The notes below the pieces were generated by a model. It worked only from the letters and a program-made list of their open reading frames with translations. It ran no database searches and had not been told where the DNA came from. Below are positions 35,126-44,419 of a stretch of DNA of 64,000 nucleotides, piece by piece (position 1 is the stretch's first letter; every line of letters begins with the position of its first letter). Both the position numbers and the translations under genes were made by a program. Origin of the DNA: Clostridium estertheticum. Its GTDB lineage: Bacteria > Bacillota > Clostridia > Clostridiales > Clostridiaceae. The DNA is taken from NCBI RefSeq assembly GCF_026650985.1, contig NZ_CP086239.1, positions 62,001-126,000 on the forward strand, read 5' to 3'.

Positions 35126-36532
35126 ATGGAATCAAATAACAATGAAATAAAAGAGGTACTTGATAAATCTAAAGGACTTGAGCGTAGTTTATCAAGTAGA
35201 CATATTCAAATGTACACACTTGGCTCAACTATAGGTACAGGCATATTTCTAGCCTCAGGTTATGTTATACACAATGCGGGACCTGGTGGCGCGGTGGTTG
35301 CATATTTGATTGGTGCATTAATTATGTATCTAATGATGTCATGTCTTGGAGAACTAACAGTGGCAATGCCAGTTTCAGGTAATGTGCAAGCTTATGCAAC
35401 AGAATTTATTAGCCCAGCAATAGGATTTACGTCTGGTTGGATGAAGTGGATAAGTTGTGCGGTAACAGTTACAGCTCAATTAGTCGCTTCGGCAATTATA
35501 ATGAAAAATATATTTCCTACTGTAAATTCACTAGTTTGGATTGTTGCCTTTACTATCTTATTAATTTTACTTAATGTACTTCCAGCTCGTAATTATGGTG
35601 AAACAGAATTTTGGTTTGCAAGTGTTAAGATTATCGCTGTAGCGCTCTTTGTTATTGTAGGAATTGGAATTATGACAGGTGTTATTGGAGGAAAATGTAT
35701 TGGGTTCACTAATTTTGTAAATGATGGAGGAGCATTTCCTAATGGGTTTAAAGCCATTGTTGTATGTATGTTATCTGCTATATTTGCATTTGGTGGGTCA
35801 GACCTTATTGCAACTGCAGCAGGTGAGAGTAAAAACCCTGGATTTGAAATGCCAAAAGCCATAAAAGGATATGTAATTTCTATAACCTTAATTTATGTGG
35901 TATGTGTTATTTTAATTGGGTGTGTTCTTCCTTGGAGAGAAGCAAACCTTGCAGGTAGTCCCTTTGCTTATATGTTTAAAAGTGCTGGAATAAGTTCAGC
36001 TGCACTTTTAGTGAATATAATTGTTGTTACATCAGCACTCTCGTCAGCAAATGGTTTTTTATATGCAAGTACAAGGACATTATGGTCTCTTGCAAAGCAT
36101 AAACAAGCACCAAAATTATTAGCAAAACTAAATAAAAATAAAGTTCCAATATATTCACTTGCTATTTCTATTGCGTTCGCATCATTTGCGATCGTTTCCA
36201 GTTTTATAGCAGCGGATACAGTTTATCTTTTCTTAATCTCTCTTCTCGCTAGTATTGATATATTCATTTATTCAATAGATTGTATATGCCAAATGAGATT
36301 TCGAAAACGTTATATATCAGAAGGGCATAAGGTTGAGGATTTAAAATATAGAACTCCATTTTATCCAGTAACTCCAATTTTAGCGCTTATATTATATGGT
36401 ATAATCGTAATTGCTATGATATTTGATCCAACAGAAAAAATAGCTGTTATTACAGGAGTTCCAACAATTATTATATTATATATTTCGTTTAAATACTTCT
36501 CTAAAAAGATAAAAAATACTAATGTTTTTTAA
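35126..36532 (+). CDS. Amino acid permease, AAT family (RocE/RocC-like)
   Basis: This is a proton-coupled amino acid importer of 468 residues with about 12 membrane segments. The N-terminal LERSLSSRHIQMYTLGSTIGTGIFLASG is the hallmark of the AAT family (arginine, GABA, proline permeases), and GESKNPGFEMPKAIKG is the conserved loop after helix 6. An AAGGGGG site precedes the ATG. It follows the RocB-like gene by 80 bases and is closed by a terminator. Arginine or ornithine is the expected substrate from the context. Confidence 0.88.
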   Translation: MESNNNEIKEVLDKSKGLERSLSSRHIQMYTLGSTIGTGIFLASGYVIHNAGPGGAVVAYLIGALIMYLMMSCLGELTVAMPVSGNVQAYATEFISPAIGFTSGWMKWISCAVTVTAQLVASAIIMKNIFPTVNSLVWIVAFTILLILLNVLPARNYGETEFWFASVKIIAVALFVIVGIGIMTGVIGGKCIGFTNFVNDGGAFPNGFKAIVVCMLSAIFAFGGSDLIATAAGESKNPGFEMPKAIKGYVISITLIYVVCVILIGCVLPWREANLAGSPFAYMFKSAGISSAALLVNIIVVTSALSSANGFLYASTRTLWSLAKHKQAPKLLAKLNKNKVPIYSLAISIAFASFAIVSSFIAADTVYLFLISLLASIDIFIYSIDCICQMRFRKRYISEGHKVEDLKYRTPFYPVTPILALILYGIIVIAMIFDPTEKIAVITGVPTIIILYISFKYFSKKIKNTNVF

Positions 36533-36560
36533 TTGGTGAAAAATAAGTTATTACAAAGCA

Positions 36561-36598
36561 AAAAAATAATTTCTGTATAATACAGAAATTATTTTTTT
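36561..36598 (+). terminator. Terminator after the RocE-like permease gene
   Basis: AATAATTTCTGTA pairs with TACAGAAATTATT around a TAA loop, preceded by A residues and followed by seven T residues, so it can work in both directions. Confidence 0.9.
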
Positions 36599-36636
36599 AT
36601 TTTAAATCTATTTTCTGATTTTAGGGTTCGAACATT

Positions 36637-36705
36637 ATGAACAAACTGTTAATAATATTAATTTTGGCAACGATTTCAATAATTATTATTGGGAAAAACA
36701 AGTAA
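36637..36705 (+). CDS. Possible 22-residue single-span membrane peptide
   Basis: An ATG opens 22 codons for a peptide with an MNKLL start, about 15 hydrophobic residues in a row and a GKNK tail, a textbook small membrane peptide. The ribosome binding site is weak (AGGG, about 10 bases upstream) and no family is recognised. It lies in the long arcA leader region. It may be a chance ORF in AT-rich DNA. Confidence 0.25.
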   Translation: MNKLLIILILATISIIIIGKNK

Positions 36706-36823
36706 AAGTGAATAAATATAAGCACTATAATTAATAGTATATAAGGCATATAACTTTAACTTTAGCATTATTATGCAATTATGCGTATAAAGAACCAAAA
36801 AAAACTTTTATGTATGTTTATGC

Positions 36824-36877
36824 TATAATTTTTGTGTTATACATTATAAATTAGAACATTGTGAATATATATACAAT
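36824..36877 (+). promoter_or_regulatory. Candidate arcA promoter -10 and ARG box
   Basis: TATAAT lies at 36824-36829 with no good -35. TGTGAATATATATACAAT at 36860-36877 fits the ArgR/AhrC ARG box (TNTGAATWWWWATTCANW) with one mismatch, so arginine-dependent control by ArgR is likely. The rest of the 551-base gap before arcA is AT-rich, with the small ORFs listed separately. Confidence 0.6.
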
Positions 36878-37004
36878 CAATCAGTTGTCTGAAATTTGCA
36901 AGTGGTAATGTATATATAATTATAGCGCAAAATAGAGCTTAAGATATAAATGGAGTTATAAATAAGCGAGAAACTTAATAGATGCTAAATATGTAGAATA
37001 ATAG

Positions 37005-37077
37005 TATAATAAGGAGTTTTCTTTATGAAATAAAAGACTTTATAATGAGGGCAGCAAAAGAAATGATGGGGAGATGA
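37005..37077 (+). promoter_or_regulatory. arcA leader with micro-ORFs
   Basis: TATAAT (37005-37010) is directly followed by a perfect AAGGAG site (37011-37016) and, 8 bases on, by ATG AAA TAA, a two-codon ORF. A 10-codon ORF (37045-37077, MRAAKEMMGR) follows and ends inside the arcA ribosome binding site region, 6 bases before the arcA ATG. Leader-peptide control is possible; a stranded ribosome binding site from a lost gene is the alternative. Confidence 0.35.
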
Positions 37078-37083
37078 AATATC

Positions 37084-38307
37084 ATGGATTCATTTATAAA
37101 TGTAACTTCGGAAATAGGAAAACTTAATAAAGTAATGTTACATAGACCAGGTAGAGAAATAGAAAATTTAACACCAGAACTTCTTGAAAGATTGCTTTTT
37201 GATGATATTCCTTATTTAGAGGTAGCGAGAAAAGAGCACGATATATTTGCAAAGCTTTTAAAAGAAAACGATGTAGAGGTTCTTTATTTAGAAGAACTTG
37301 TTACAGAGGCTTTGGAAGATGATAAAGTAAAAAAGACATTTTTACAGCAGTTTTTACAAGAAAGCCACATTAGTAATAAAGAAATATATAAATCTCTTTA
37401 TGCTTATTTAATGTCAAAGCCAACAAGCGAAATGATTGATATACTTATGGCTGGAGTTAGAAAAAATGATGTAGATGTTAAAGAAATGCATTCACTAAGA
37501 GGATTAATAGGAAATAACTATCCATTCTATTTAGATCCTATGCCTAATCTTTACTTTACTCGCGATCCAGGTGCTTCAATTGGAAATGGTATTACTATAA
37601 ATACTATGCAAACTGAAGCTAGGAGACGTGAGACGTTGTTTCTAGAATTTATTCATAAATATCATAAATCCTTTAAAGCGCAGGAAGTACCACTTTGGTA
37701 TGATAGGACTCTTCCTAATAATATAGAAGGTGGGGACGAACTTGTATTATCTGCTACAACTCTTGCAATAGGATGTAGTCAAAGAACTTCACCTGAGGCT
37801 ATAGAAGTGGTAGCAAGAAATTTGTTTGCAAAACATACTTCTTTTGAAAAAGTATTAGTATTAGAAATTCCATCTAGCAGAGCATTTATGCATCTTGATA
37901 CTGTATTTACTATGGTTGATTATGATAAATTTACAATACACCCAGAGATAGAAGGACCACTTAATGTTTTTGAAATTACAAAAGGTCTTAATGGGGAAAT
38001 AAATATTAAACAAGAAAAAGATATATTACAAAATGTATTAAAATCTGCATTAAAGGTACCTTCAGTTGAATTGATAAGATGCGGTGGTGGTGACTCTATT
38101 GTAGCGGCAAGAGAACAATGGAATGATGGATCAAACACTCTAGCTATTGCACCAGGAAAGGTTATAACTTATGAACGAAATTATATTACAAATGAAATTT
38201 TATCAAAACGTGGTATAACAGTTATAACAATGCCAAGTGCTGAATTATCAAGAGGACGAGGCGGTCCTAGATGTATGAGCATGCCACTAAATAGAGATAA
38301 CTTATAA
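37084..38307 (+). CDS. arcA: Arginine deiminase ArcA
   Basis: ArcA hydrolyses arginine to citrulline and ammonia, the first step of the ATP-yielding arginine deiminase pathway. It is 407 residues, normal length. Visible motifs: the N-terminal EIGKLNKVMLHRPG, the FTRDPGASIGNG segment, NIEGGDELVLS, the catalytic His region MHLDTVFTMVD, and the nucleophile Cys397 in GGPRCMSMPL. A GGGGAGA site precedes the ATG. It is the first gene of arcA-arcB-arcD-aminotransferase-arcC, behind a long leader with an ARG box. Confidence 0.98.
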   Translation: MDSFINVTSEIGKLNKVMLHRPGREIENLTPELLERLLFDDIPYLEVARKEHDIFAKLLKENDVEVLYLEELVTEALEDDKVKKTFLQQFLQESHISNKEIYKSLYAYLMSKPTSEMIDILMAGVRKNDVDVKEMHSLRGLIGNNYPFYLDPMPNLYFTRDPGASIGNGITINTMQTEARRRETLFLEFIHKYHKSFKAQEVPLWYDRTLPNNIEGGDELVLSATTLAIGCSQRTSPEAIEVVARNLFAKHTSFEKVLVLEIPSSRAFMHLDTVFTMVDYDKFTIHPEIEGPLNVFEITKGLNGEINIKQEKDILQNVLKSALKVPSVELIRCGGGDSIVAAREQWNDGSNTLAIAPGKVITYERNYITNEILSKRGITVITMPSAELSRGRGGPRCMSMPLNRDNL

Positions 38308-38350
38308 TAACAATTATAAAATATAAATAAAAATATTAGGAGGAATTATT

Positions 38351-39349
38351 ATGTTTAACTTAAGAAACAGAAACTTTTTAACTTTGATGGACTTTACTCC
38401 AAAGGAAATAAACTACTTTTTAGATTTAGCTGCGGATTTAAAAAAAGCTAAGTATGCAGGTACAGAACAGCAGAACTTAAAAGGTAAAAATATCGCTCTA
38501 ATATTTGAAAAGAGTTCTACAAGAACAAGATGTGCTTTTGAAGTAGGAGCACTTGACCAAGGAGCACATGTAACTTACCTTGGACCTACAGGAACTCAAA
38601 TTGGTAAGAAAGAGTCTGTAGCAGATACAGCGAGAGTTCTTGGAAGAATGTATGATGGAATAGAATATAGAGGATATGGTCAAGAAGTTGTTGAAGATTT
38701 AGCTAAATATGCAGGAGTACCTGTATGGAACGGTTTAACAACGGAGGATCATCCAACACAAATTCTTGCAGATTTTTTAACTATAAAAGAACACTTTGAC
38801 AAACCATTAAGTGACATTTCATTTGTATATGCTGGTGACGGAAGAAACAATATGGCGAATGCATTGATGATAGGTGCTGCTAAAATGGGTATGGACTTTA
38901 GAATCGTGTCACCTAAGAGCTTATTCCCAGAAACAGCATTAGTTCAAAAATGTAATGAAATTGCGAAAGTTACAGGAGCAAAAATAACTATTACAGATAA
39001 TGTGGATACAGGAGTTAAAAATGCAGATGTAATATACACAGATGTATGGGTTTCCATGGGTGAAGCAGATGAAGTTTGGGCATCAAGAATAAAATTATTA
39101 AGACCATACCAAGTTAATATGGAAATGCTTAATAAGACAGGCAATAAGAATGTTAAATTTATGCATTGTCTACCAGCATTCCATGACTTAAAGACTATCG
39201 TAGGAAAAGAAATATTTGAAAAATATGGTCTTGAAGGCTTAGAAGTTACGGATGAAGTATTTGAAAGTAAACATTCTATTGTATTTGATGAAGCAGAAAA
39301 TAGGATGCATACAATAAAAGCTGTTATGGTTGCTACACTTGGAAACTAG
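38351..39349 (+). CDS. arcB: Ornithine carbamoyltransferase, catabolic (ArcB/ArgF)
   Basis: This enzyme here should run toward phosphorolysis of citrulline to ornithine and carbamoyl phosphate. It is 332 residues. The carbamoyl-phosphate loop [13 protein letters not shown], the [12 protein letters not shown] segment and the ornithine-binding [10 protein letters not shown] are all present. The start ATG is preceded by AGGAGG. The same fold serves biosynthesis (ArgF), but placement between arcA and arcD favours the catabolic role. The ornithine made here can feed the cluster at 23.9-31.8 kb. Confidence 0.97.
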   Translation: MFNLRNRNFLTLMDFTPKEINYFLDLAADLKKAKYAGTEQQNLKGKNIALIFEKSSTRTRCAFEVGALDQGAHVTYLGPTGTQIGKKESVADTARVLGRMYDGIEYRGYGQEVVEDLAKYAGVPVWNGLTTEDHPTQILADFLTIKEHFDKPLSDISFVYAGDGRNNMANALMIGAAKMGMDFRIVSPKSLFPETALVQKCNEIAKVTGAKITITDNVDTGVKNADVIYTDVWVSMGEADEVWASRIKLLRPYQVNMEMLNKTGNKNVKFMHCLPAFHDLKTIVGKEIFEKYGLEGLEVTDEVFESKHSIVFDEAENRMHTIKAVMVATLGN

Positions 39350-39444
39350 CCTAAAATAATTTACAATTATAAACTTTGGTGAGGGTAATATTATTACTCT
39401 CGCCAAATTCCAATATTACTAGCAGGTTAGAAGGAGATTATAAA

Positions 39445-40866
39445 ATGGCTGATAAATCTAAAAAACTAGGCGTATTTTCACTAACAGCACTAGTTATTAC
39501 TTCCTCAATAGGTGCTGGCATATTTAATATATCAGGTGATTTAGCATCAGGTGCTGCTGCAGGACCTGCAATTATTGCATGGATAATTGTTGGCTTTGGT
39601 ATCTTAATGTTATCATTATCTTTTAACAATTTATTATTAAAAAAACCTGAATTGAATGGTATATTCAGCTATGCAGAAGATGGTTTTGGGAAATTTGGAG
39701 GGTTCATTAGTGGATGGGGGTATTGGTTATCCGCATGGCTTGGTAATGTAGCATTTGCTACAATGCTTATGAGTACACTTTCATATTTCTTCCCTGTCTT
39801 TGGAAATGGTCAAAATGTTGCCTCAATTATTGGTGCAAGTATTATTATGTGGATACTTACCTACATAGTTAATAGAGGCGTTGAGGAAGCTGCTGTTATA
39901 AATACAGTAGTTACCATATTTAAATTAATACCTATCTTTTTATTCATAGTAATAGGTATTGTAGCTTTTAAGGTGGATTTATTCACAAATCATTTTTGGG
40001 GTAACATATCTACTAATTTTAAGTTGTCAGATATATTCTCACAAGTTAAAAGTTGTATGATGGTAATGATGTGGGTTTTTGTTGGTATAGAGGGAGCTTC
40101 TATGTTATCTTCTCGTGCTAATAAAAAATCTGAAGCTGGAAGAGCAACTATTCTTGGGTTAATAGGGTTATTAACTATTTATATTCTTGCTTCAATGATT
40201 CCTTATGGTGTTATGAGTAAAGATCAGTTAGCGAAATTAGCTACTCCTTCAATGGCTTATATCTTAAAAGATATTGTTGGACCTTGGGGAGCTGCATTTA
40301 TAAACGTAGGTTTAATAATCTCGATTTCAGGTGCATGGTTATCTTGGACGATGCTACCATCTGAAACAACTCTTTTAATGGCTCGTTCAAAGTTATTACC
40401 AAAAGTATTTGGTAAAGTAAATAAGGCTGGTGCACCAACTTTTTCTTTAATTATCACAGCGGCATTAACTCAATTGTTTATTTTTACTTTCTTATTTACA
40501 GATAAGGCATACCAATTTGCTTATTCTCTTTGTACCGCTGCAATACTCGTATGTTACTTATTTGTTGGATTGTACCAATTTAAAATATCTTATCTAAACA
40601 GACATGAAAAAGGACAAATAAAACAAATAATAGTAGGGTTAATTACTGTGATTTTTGAAATATGGGCAATAGTAGTTTCAGGACTAAACTATACTTTACT
40701 ATGCCTTATAGCTTATATTCCTGGAATTGTGTTTTTTGCCATGGCTAGAAAAGAAAACGGTGAAAAGGAATGGCTAACAAAGAGACAAGCTATATTAACT
40801 GCTTTAATTGTTATAGGATCAATATATATCATTTATCAATTAGCTACAGGAAAAGTTGCTATTTAA
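39445..40866 (+). CDS. arcD: Arginine/ornithine antiporter ArcD
   Basis: This is an electroneutral exchanger bringing arginine in and ornithine out, 473 residues with about 12 to 13 membrane segments. The first helix carries the APC motif ITSSIGAGIFNISGDLASG, and KKPELNGIFSYAEDGFGKFGG follows. ATG 39445 lies 7 bases after AAGGAGA and gives the usual MADKSKKLG start; the in-frame upstream frame to 39376 has no fitting site. It belongs to the same subgroup as the permease at 31841. Confidence 0.93.
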   Translation: MADKSKKLGVFSLTALVITSSIGAGIFNISGDLASGAAAGPAIIAWIIVGFGILMLSLSFNNLLLKKPELNGIFSYAEDGFGKFGGFISGWGYWLSAWLGNVAFATMLMSTLSYFFPVFGNGQNVASIIGASIIMWILTYIVNRGVEEAAVINTVVTIFKLIPIFLFIVIGIVAFKVDLFTNHFWGNISTNFKLSDIFSQVKSCMMVMMWVFVGIEGASMLSSRANKKSEAGRATILGLIGLLTIYILASMIPYGVMSKDQLAKLATPSMAYILKDIVGPWGAAFINVGLIISISGAWLSWTMLPSETTLLMARSKLLPKVFGKVNKAGAPTFSLIITAALTQLFIFTFLFTDKAYQFAYSLCTAAILVCYLFVGLYQFKISYLNRHEKGQIKQIIVGLITVIFEIWAIVVSGLNYTLLCLIAYIPGIVFFAMARKENGEKEWLTKRQAILTALIVIGSIYIIYQLATGKVAI

Positions 40867-40889
40867 ATTATTGAAGGAGATGATTTAAT

Positions 40890-42011
40890 ATGAACATTGC
40901 AAGTTTTGGCGTTGAAGAATGGTTAAATGTTTGGGAAAATGATGCTATTTATGATATAGCAGGAAGTTCGATTGCATCATTTTCATTAGAAGAAATAATA
41001 TCTATAGATGGTACAACTACAAAGGAATTTTTTAATGGACTATTAAAAACAAAAATGAACTATGGATGGATAGAGGGTTCTCCAGGGTTTAAAAAAGAAG
41101 TTAGTAAACTATATAAAAATGTTCCACCTGAAAATATTCTACAAACAAATGGAGCAACTGGTGCAAATCTTTTAGCAGTATACTCATTAATTGAGCCCGG
41201 TGATCATGTAATTTCGATGCATCCTAGTTATCAACAATTATATGATATTCCAAAGTCTTTTGGTGCCGAAGTAGAATTTTGGGAAATTTATGAAGAAAAT
41301 GATTGGTTGCCAAAGCTTAATGAACTAAAAAAATTAGTACGTCCAAATACAAAATTAATTTGTTTGAATAATGCAAACAATCCTACTGGAACTATATTTG
41401 ATGATGACTTTCTTAAAGAAATAGTAAAAATTGCGAGTAATGTTGGTGCTTATATTTTAGTTGATGAAGTATATAAACCTTTGGACTCATCAATTATCGT
41501 TTCTTCAATAGTAGACTTATACGATAAAGGAATTTCGACTAACAGCTTATCAAAAACATATTCGGTTCCAGGAATACGTGTTGGTTGGATTGCTAGCAAT
41601 ACAGAACTCGCAGATTCATTTAGAAAATATCGTGACTATACTATGATTTGTGCGGGCGTTTTTGATGATTATTTAGCTGTTCATATATTAAAAAATAAAG
41701 AATTGGTCTACGATAGAAATAAAAAAATTGTTCATACGAATTTAGAGATTGTTAAGGAATGGGTTAAAAATGAGCCACGTGTTTCATTAGTATTTCCGAA
41801 ATATGTTTCTACATCATTTATTAAATTAGATATACCGATTGATGTTGAGCAATTTTGTATAGATATTCTAAAAGAAAAAGGGGTCCTTTTAGTACCTGGC
41901 AATCGTTTTGATGTTCCGGGACATGCTAGATTAGGTTACTGTACACATACAGAAATATTAAAAAATGGATTAAAAGAGTTATCTGCTTATTTAAGAAAGT
42001 TTGATAAATAA
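40890..42011 (+). CDS. PLP-dependent aminotransferase class I/II in the arc operon
   Basis: This is a fold type I PLP enzyme of 373 residues. Motifs: NGATGANLLAVYSLI for phosphate, LNNANNPTGTIF, the aspartate in ILVDEVYKPL, and the PLP lysine in NSLSKTYSVPGIRVGW; the substrate carboxylate arginine is expected in GHARLGYCTHTE. It sits between arcD and arcC, with short spacing on both sides and a GAAGGAGATG site, so it is part of the arginine deiminase operon. The substrate is unknown; candidates are arginine, citrulline or ornithine. It also resembles capreomycidine-synthase-like enzymes, which act on modified arginine. Confidence 0.85.
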   Translation: MNIASFGVEEWLNVWENDAIYDIAGSSIASFSLEEIISIDGTTTKEFFNGLLKTKMNYGWIEGSPGFKKEVSKLYKNVPPENILQTNGATGANLLAVYSLIEPGDHVISMHPSYQQLYDIPKSFGAEVEFWEIYEENDWLPKLNELKKLVRPNTKLICLNNANNPTGTIFDDDFLKEIVKIASNVGAYILVDEVYKPLDSSIIVSSIVDLYDKGISTNSLSKTYSVPGIRVGWIASNTELADSFRKYRDYTMICAGVFDDYLAVHILKNKELVYDRNKKIVHTNLEIVKEWVKNEPRVSLVFPKYVSTSFIKLDIPIDVEQFCIDILKEKGVLLVPGNRFDVPGHARLGYCTHTEILKNGLKELSAYLRKFDK

Positions 42012-42077
42012 TCTAATCTGAAATGATTTTTTATGAAAATAGTATATTTTAGATTAGGTATGAAAGGAGAAATTAAT

Positions 42078-43028
42078 ATGTCAAGAATAGTAATTGCACT
42101 TGGGGGGAATGCCCTTCAAGCAAATCCGAAAGATACTACAGCAGAAGCGCAGTTAATAACAGCAAAACAAACTTCAGAGACTATTGTAGATTTAATTGAA
42201 GAAGGCCATGAGGTTATTATTGCTCATGGTAATGGACCTCAAGTAGGTCAACTTGTAGCTACTTATGAAGCCGCAGCTTCTATAAATGCAAATAGTCCAG
42301 TAATGCCATTCCCTGAATGCGGTGCTATGAGTCAAGGATATATAGGCTACCATTTACAACAAAGTATTAGGGCAGAGATGAGAAAAAGAGGAATAAATAA
42401 AGAAGTTGCTACCGTAATTACTCAAGTAATAGTAGATGCAAACGACCCGGGATTTAAGAACCCAACTAAACCAGTAGGTTCTTTCTTTACACAGGAGCAG
42501 GCTAATAAATTAATGACTGAAAAAGGATATACAATGAAGGAAGATTCTAATAGAGGTTGGAGACGAGTTGTGGCATCTCCATTACCAATTGATATAGTTG
42601 AAAAACCTATTATTAAAACATTAGTTGATGCTGGACATATTGTTATAACTGTTGGTGGAGGAGGTATACCTGTAATTGACACAGGTAATGGTAACCTTAA
42701 AGGAGTACCAGCTGTAATAGACAAAGATTTTGCTTCTTGTAAAATAGCGGAATTAATAAATGCTGATCTTCTTGTTGTGCTTACAGCAGTCGAGCAAGTT
42801 GCTATTAACTTTGGCAAACCAAATCAAAAGAACCTTTCAAAAATAACAGTAGAAGAAGCTAAAACTTATATGAAAGAAGGACAATTTGCTCCTGGTTCCA
42901 TGCTTCCAAAAATAAAAGCTGCTCTTATATTCGTCGAAGCAAAAGAGGGGAGAAAAGCAATTATAACATCCCTTGAAAAAGCTAAGGATGCAATAAGAGA
43001 AGTAGCGGGTACAATAATAACAAAATAG
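42078..43028 (+). CDS. arcC: Carbamate kinase ArcC
   Basis: ArcC transfers phosphate from carbamoyl phosphate to ADP, which yields the ATP of the arginine deiminase pathway. It is 316 residues. It starts MSRIVIALGGNAL and shows HGNGPQVG, GGGGIPV and the C-terminal GSMLPKIKAALIF segment of the amino acid kinase fold. ATG 42078 has AAAGGAGA at 8 bases; an in-frame upstream extension to 42033 lacks such a site. It ends the arc operon before a strong terminator. Confidence 0.97.
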   Translation: MSRIVIALGGNALQANPKDTTAEAQLITAKQTSETIVDLIEEGHEVIIAHGNGPQVGQLVATYEAAASINANSPVMPFPECGAMSQGYIGYHLQQSIRAEMRKRGINKEVATVITQVIVDANDPGFKNPTKPVGSFFTQEQANKLMTEKGYTMKEDSNRGWRRVVASPLPIDIVEKPIIKTLVDAGHIVITVGGGGIPVIDTGNGNLKGVPAVIDKDFASCKIAELINADLLVVLTAVEQVAINFGKPNQKNLSKITVEEAKTYMKEGQFAPGSMLPKIKAALIFVEAKEGRKAIITSLEKAKDAIREVAGTIITK

Positions 43029-43073
43029 ATTAAAATTAAAGCATAAGATTATATTTATATATAACTTCATCCT

Positions 43074-43129
43074 ATTGAATGGAATCAACTGAAAAATAGT
43101 TGATTCCATTCAATGGGGTGATTTTTTTG
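43074..43129 (+). terminator. Terminator of the arc operon
   Basis: ATTGAATGGAATCAACT pairs perfectly (17 bp) with its complement at 43098-43114, followed at a short distance by a run of seven T. Confidence 0.85.
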
Positions 43130-43165
43130 AATGAAATCAAATACAAATATAATAAAAAATAATTA

Positions 43166-43208
43166 TTTTACTAAAACTATTGAAATTTTACTAAAACAAT
43201 GATAACCT
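43166..43208 (+). promoter_or_regulatory. galK promoter with two operator copies
   Basis: TTTTACTAAAAC occurs at 43166-43177 and 43186-43197, exactly 20 bp apart; each contains the palindrome TTTTA-C-TAAAA. A TTGAAA -35 box lies between the copies at 43180-43185 and a poor -10 (TAACCT) 17 bases after it, so the second copy fills the promoter spacer. The likely repressor is the LacI-family protein encoded at 46154. Confidence 0.65.
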
Positions 43209-43258
43209 ATACATATAGAGAAACACGAAAACTATTTATTATAGGGAGGAATTCAATT

Positions 43259-44419
43259 ATGATTAATAAATTAAAAGATATGTTTAAGAGGGTTTATAAA
43301 AGCGAGGCTGAAAAGGTTTTTTTCGCTCCAGGTAGAGTGAATTTAATAGGAGAGCACACAGATTATAACGGTGGTAATGTTTTTCCATGTGCAATAACTT
43401 TTGGTACTTATGCATTAATTAAAAAGCGAACTGATAAAAAGATAAGATTTTATTCGGAGAATTTTGAAGAATTAGGAATAATGGAAATAAACATAGATGA
43501 CATGAAGTATAACAAAGAGCACGATTGGGCAAATTATCCTAAGGGAGTAATTTGGGTTTTTGAAAATAACGGTATGAAAATAGATAGTGGATTTGATATA
43601 TTATTTTACGGGAATATACCAAATGGTGCAGGATTATCTTCTTCAGCATCTATTGAGGTAGTCACAGGTGTTGTTTTAAAGGATTTATATAATTTTGACC
43701 TTAGTATGATAGATATCGTTAAGTATAGTCAAAAGGCAGAAAATGAATATGTAGGTGTAAATTGTGGTATTATGGATCAATTTGCTATAGGTATGGGTAA
43801 AAAAGACAAAGCAATATTATTAGATACAAATACATTAAAATATCAATATTCAAGCATAAAACTTGATGGAGCATCTATAGTAATATCAAACACGAATAAA
43901 AGAAGAGGTCTTGCTGATTCTAAATATAATGAAAGAAGATCAGAATGTGAAACTGCTCTTAAAGATTTACAAAGCGAACTTAAAATCAATGCTCTTTGTG
44001 AAATAAATGAAGATGTATTTGAAAAAAACAGACATCTTATAAAAAATGAAGTTTGTGCAAGACGTGCAAAGCATGCTATTTATGAGAATCAAAGAACTTT
44101 AAAAGCTGTAAAAGCACTTGAAGATAAAGATATAAAATTATTTGGTGAGTTAATGAATAAGTCGCATGTATCATTAAGAGATGATTATGAAGTTACAGGA
44201 ATAGAACTAGATACTTTAGTTGAAATTGCATGGAAAATGCCAGGTGTAGTTGGGTCAAGAATGACAGGAGCTGGTTTTGGTGGATGCACAGTAAGTATAG
44301 TTAAAGATGAATTTGTAGATGATTTCATTAAAAATGTTGGGGAAGAATATAAGAAGAAAATAGGATACGAAGCAGTCTTTTATGTAGCTCAAATAGGTGA
44401 TGGTGCAAGAAAACTATAA
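43259..44419 (+). CDS. galK: Galactokinase GalK
   Basis: GalK phosphorylates alpha-D-galactose to galactose 1-phosphate. It is 386 residues. The galactokinase signature [16 protein letters not shown], the GHMP ATP loop [13 protein letters not shown], and the C-terminal [14 protein letters not shown] are all present. GGGAGGA at 43244-43250 fixes ATG 43259; the upstream in-frame ATG at 43199 lies in the promoter. It is co-transcribed with galT. GalE is not in the window. Confidence 0.98.
   Translation: MINKLKDMFKRVYKSEAEKVFFAPGRVNLIGEHTDYNGGNVFPCAITFGTYALIKKRTDKKIRFYSENFEELGIMEINIDDMKYNKEHDWANYPKGVIWVFENNGMKIDSGFDILFYGNIPNGAGLSSSASIEVVTGVVLKDLYNFDLSMIDIVKYSQKAENEYVGVNCGIMDQFAIGMGKKDKAILLDTNTLKYQYSSIKLDGASIVISNTNKRRGLADSKYNERRSECETALKDLQSELKINALCEINEDVFEKNRHLIKNEVCARRAKHAIYENQRTLKAVKALEDKDIKLFGELMNKSHVSLRDDYEVTGIELDTLVEIAWKMPGVVGSRMTGAGFGGCTVSIVKDEFVDDFIKNVGEEYKKKIGYEAVFYVAQIGDGARKL

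Noticed and set aside
42422-42817. 131-codon minus-strand frame over arcC
   Set aside because: Shadow of the conserved carbamate kinase gene.
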